From contig NZ_CCBB010000003.1 in assembly GCF_000613185.1 (NCBI RefSeq), positions 1,922,001 to 1,986,000 on the forward strand: 64,000 nucleotides of DNA. Direction: 5' to 3'. The translations under genes and the position numbers were made by a program. Shown here one piece after another: positions 62,723 through 64,000 of the stretch. Under the pieces are notes generated by a model, which saw only the letters and a program-made list of their open reading frames with translations, did not search any database and was not told where the DNA came from. Every line of letters starts with the position of its first letter. Position 1 is the first letter of the stretch. Source of the DNA: Mycolicibacterium cosmeticum (GTDB lineage Bacteria; Actinomycetota; Actinomycetes; Mycobacteriales; Mycobacteriaceae).

Positions 62723-64000
62723 GCACGTCAGTGACGCCGGCGCGGAAGGCGGCAGACACCGGCACCCAGGTCCGGGACCTCGCCGATATCCGGCTCGTCG
62801 ACGCCGACCAGGCCGGCGGAAAGGGCGCCAACCTGGGGGAGCTCATCGCTGCCGGCTTGCCGGTGCCGCCCGGATTCGTCGTGACGTGTGACGCCTACCG
62901 TTCCTCGATGCGTGCCGGTGGTGTCGACGCCGAACTGGCCGCCGCGCACCGGGAAGCGCTGGGCAGCGTCGACGACCCGGCACGTCTGGACGAACTGTGC
63001 CGGCGCATGCGCGATGTGGTGCGCGGTGCCGACCTGACCGCCGAGCTTCGCGACGCCGTCGTGGCGGCCTACCGTGCTCTCGGGCCGGATATGCCGGTGG
63101 CCGTCCGTTCGTCGGCGGCAGGCGAAGACGGCAGGGACGCCTCGTTCGCCGGCATGAACCGCTCGATCACCAACATCACCGGCGAGCAGGACCTCGTCGA
63201 TGCGGTGGCCGACTGCTGGGCATCACTGTTCACCCCGAGAGTGCTCACCTATCGAGCCGCGCGCGGTTTCACCGAAGCGCCCGAGATGGCCGTCGTCGTT
63301 CAGCGCATGATCGCCGCTGACCGGGCCGGCGTCGCGTTCACCGCCGATCCGAGCTCCGGAAACCGCGCTCATCTGGTCATCGAAGCCGCATTCGGCCAAG
63401 GCGAAGTGGTGGTGTCCGGGAAGGTGCAGCCCGACACCTACGTCATCGACAAGGCCACCGGGCGGGTCGTCGACACCAACATCGGCGTCAAACCGTTCAA
63501 AATCGTGCGAGGCGATGACGGGCGCGACGCGGTGGTGGAACTGGATGCCGGCCAGGTCAACGCTCGGGTGCTCTCCGACGCGGATCTGCACCGCATCACC
63601 GAACTGGCGATCGCCACCGAACGGCATTACCGGGACCCGCAGGACATCGAATGGGCGATCGAGGGCGAAGCCGCGTGGCTGGTGCAAGCCCGGCCGATCA
63701 CCACTCTGGGGCAGGAGCCGACGGCCGTGCCCGATCAGCGTCCGTCACGTGACGGTGTGCTGCTCAACGGTTTACCCGCCGCGCCGGGCATCGCCAGCGG
63801 CCGGGTGCGGGTGCTCCGGACCCCCGCGGACGGTCAGCTGTTGCGGGACGGCGAGGTCTTGGTGGCCCCGATGACCAACCCGGATTGGCTGCCCACCATC
63901 CGTCGCGCCGCCGCGCTCGTCACCGAGAGCGGGGGGATGACCTGTCACGCGGCGATCGTGGCGCGCGAGCTGTCGGTGCCGTGTGTGGTGGGGGCCCGCT
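62719..64000 (+). CDS. ppsA: Phosphoenolpyruvate synthase, N-terminal part (runs off the window)
   Basis: 427 codons present. The N-terminal PEP/pyruvate-binding (ATP-grasp) domain opens LVDADQAGGKGANLGELIAAGLPVPPGFVVT and includes VAVRSSAAGEDGRDASFAGM and DIEWAIEG. The swivelling phospho-His domain follows with His410 in GGMTCHAAIVAREL. The C-terminal TIM barrel lies beyond the window. Converts pyruvate and ATP to PEP, AMP and phosphate (gluconeogenic). PPDK is an alternative if a phosphate-dependent C-terminus follows. Confidence 0.9.
   Translation, partial: MSTSVTPARKAADTGTQVRDLADIRLVDADQAGGKGANLGELIAAGLPVPPGFVVTCDAYRSSMRAGGVDAELAAAHREALGSVDDPARLDELCRRMRDVVRGADLTAELRDAVVAAYRALGPDMPVAVRSSAAGEDGRDASFAGMNRSITNITGEQDLVDAVADCWASLFTPRVLTYRAARGFTEAPEMAVVVQRMIAADRAGVAFTADPSSGNRAHLVIEAAFGQGEVVVSGKVQPDTYVIDKATGRVVDTNIGVKPFKIVRGDDGRDAVVELDAGQVNARVLSDADLHRITELAIATERHYRDPQDIEWAIEGEAAWLVQARPITTLGQEPTAVPDQRPSRDGVLLNGLPAAPGIASGRVRVLRTPADGQLLRDGEVLVAPMTNPDWLPTIRRAAALVTESGGMTCHAAIVARELSVPCVVGAR

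Overview
The window is high-GC actinobacterial DNA, and its gene content points to an environmental, rapid-growing Mycobacterium (Mycolicibacterium type). It holds an MspA-type porin, KshA, WS/DGAT acyltransferases and close relatives of many Mycobacterium tuberculosis dormancy (DosR/DevR) regulon members: DevR, a DevS/DosT-type kinase, Hrp1, RafH, PfkB, and the Rv1733c, Rv1738, Rv2004c, Rv2006, Rv2029c, Rv2030c, Rv2032 and Rv2629 families. These assignments rest on motifs and remembered family sequences; no search was run. I saw no tRNA, rRNA, CRISPR array, transposase or integrase.

Region 1 (1-5.4 kb) is ordinary chromosome: the start of a porin gene, a small secreted protein, two membrane proteins, a STAS protein, a TetR regulator divergent from kshA plus a short-chain dehydrogenase, and a VIT1/CCC1-like protein. 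Region 2 (5.4-30.4 kb) begins the dormancy island: an orphan cytochrome oxidase subunit I, a Crp/Fnr-Acg nitroreductase-membrane protein-USP operon, two WS/DGATs around a small helical protein, a two-subunit NAD-type formate dehydrogenase, USP genes, the rafH-Rv2030c-like-pfkB operon, and a Ddn-like/Rv2629-like/hrp1 operon. Region 3 (30.5-43 kb) is metabolic: an operon for an AMP-forming acyl-CoA synthetase, the E1-alpha, E1-beta and E2 subunits of a 2-oxoacid dehydrogenase and an acyl carrier protein; then the sensor kinase; then a complete arginine deiminase pathway (arcD-A-B-C). Region 4 (43-64 kb) has more USPs, three DUF1876 (Rv1738-like) proteins, two more Acg-type nitroreductases, an Rv1733c-like protein, an OtsB-GH65 fusion, a P1B-5 metal ATPase fused to a hemerythrin domain, devR itself, an Rv2004c-like kinase, an alcohol dehydrogenase and the start of PEP synthase.

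The layout has a repeating logic. Most operons in regions 2-4 start beside a 14-bp element resembling the DosR box core (GGGACTWWAGTCCC), and divergent gene pairs often share an intergenic region with one box facing each way. Many genes within operons overlap by 1-4 bases (ATGA, GTGA or TGATG), implying translational coupling. Read together, the island looks like a hypoxia programme. It covers sensing (DevS, DevR, Crp/Fnr), ribosome hibernation (RafH, DUF1876), stress proteins (USPs), storage lipid synthesis (WS/DGAT), trehalose/glucan turnover (OtsB-GH65), and redox or ATP supply with little oxygen (FDH, arginine deiminase, 2-oxoacid dehydrogenase, ADH, PEP synthase).
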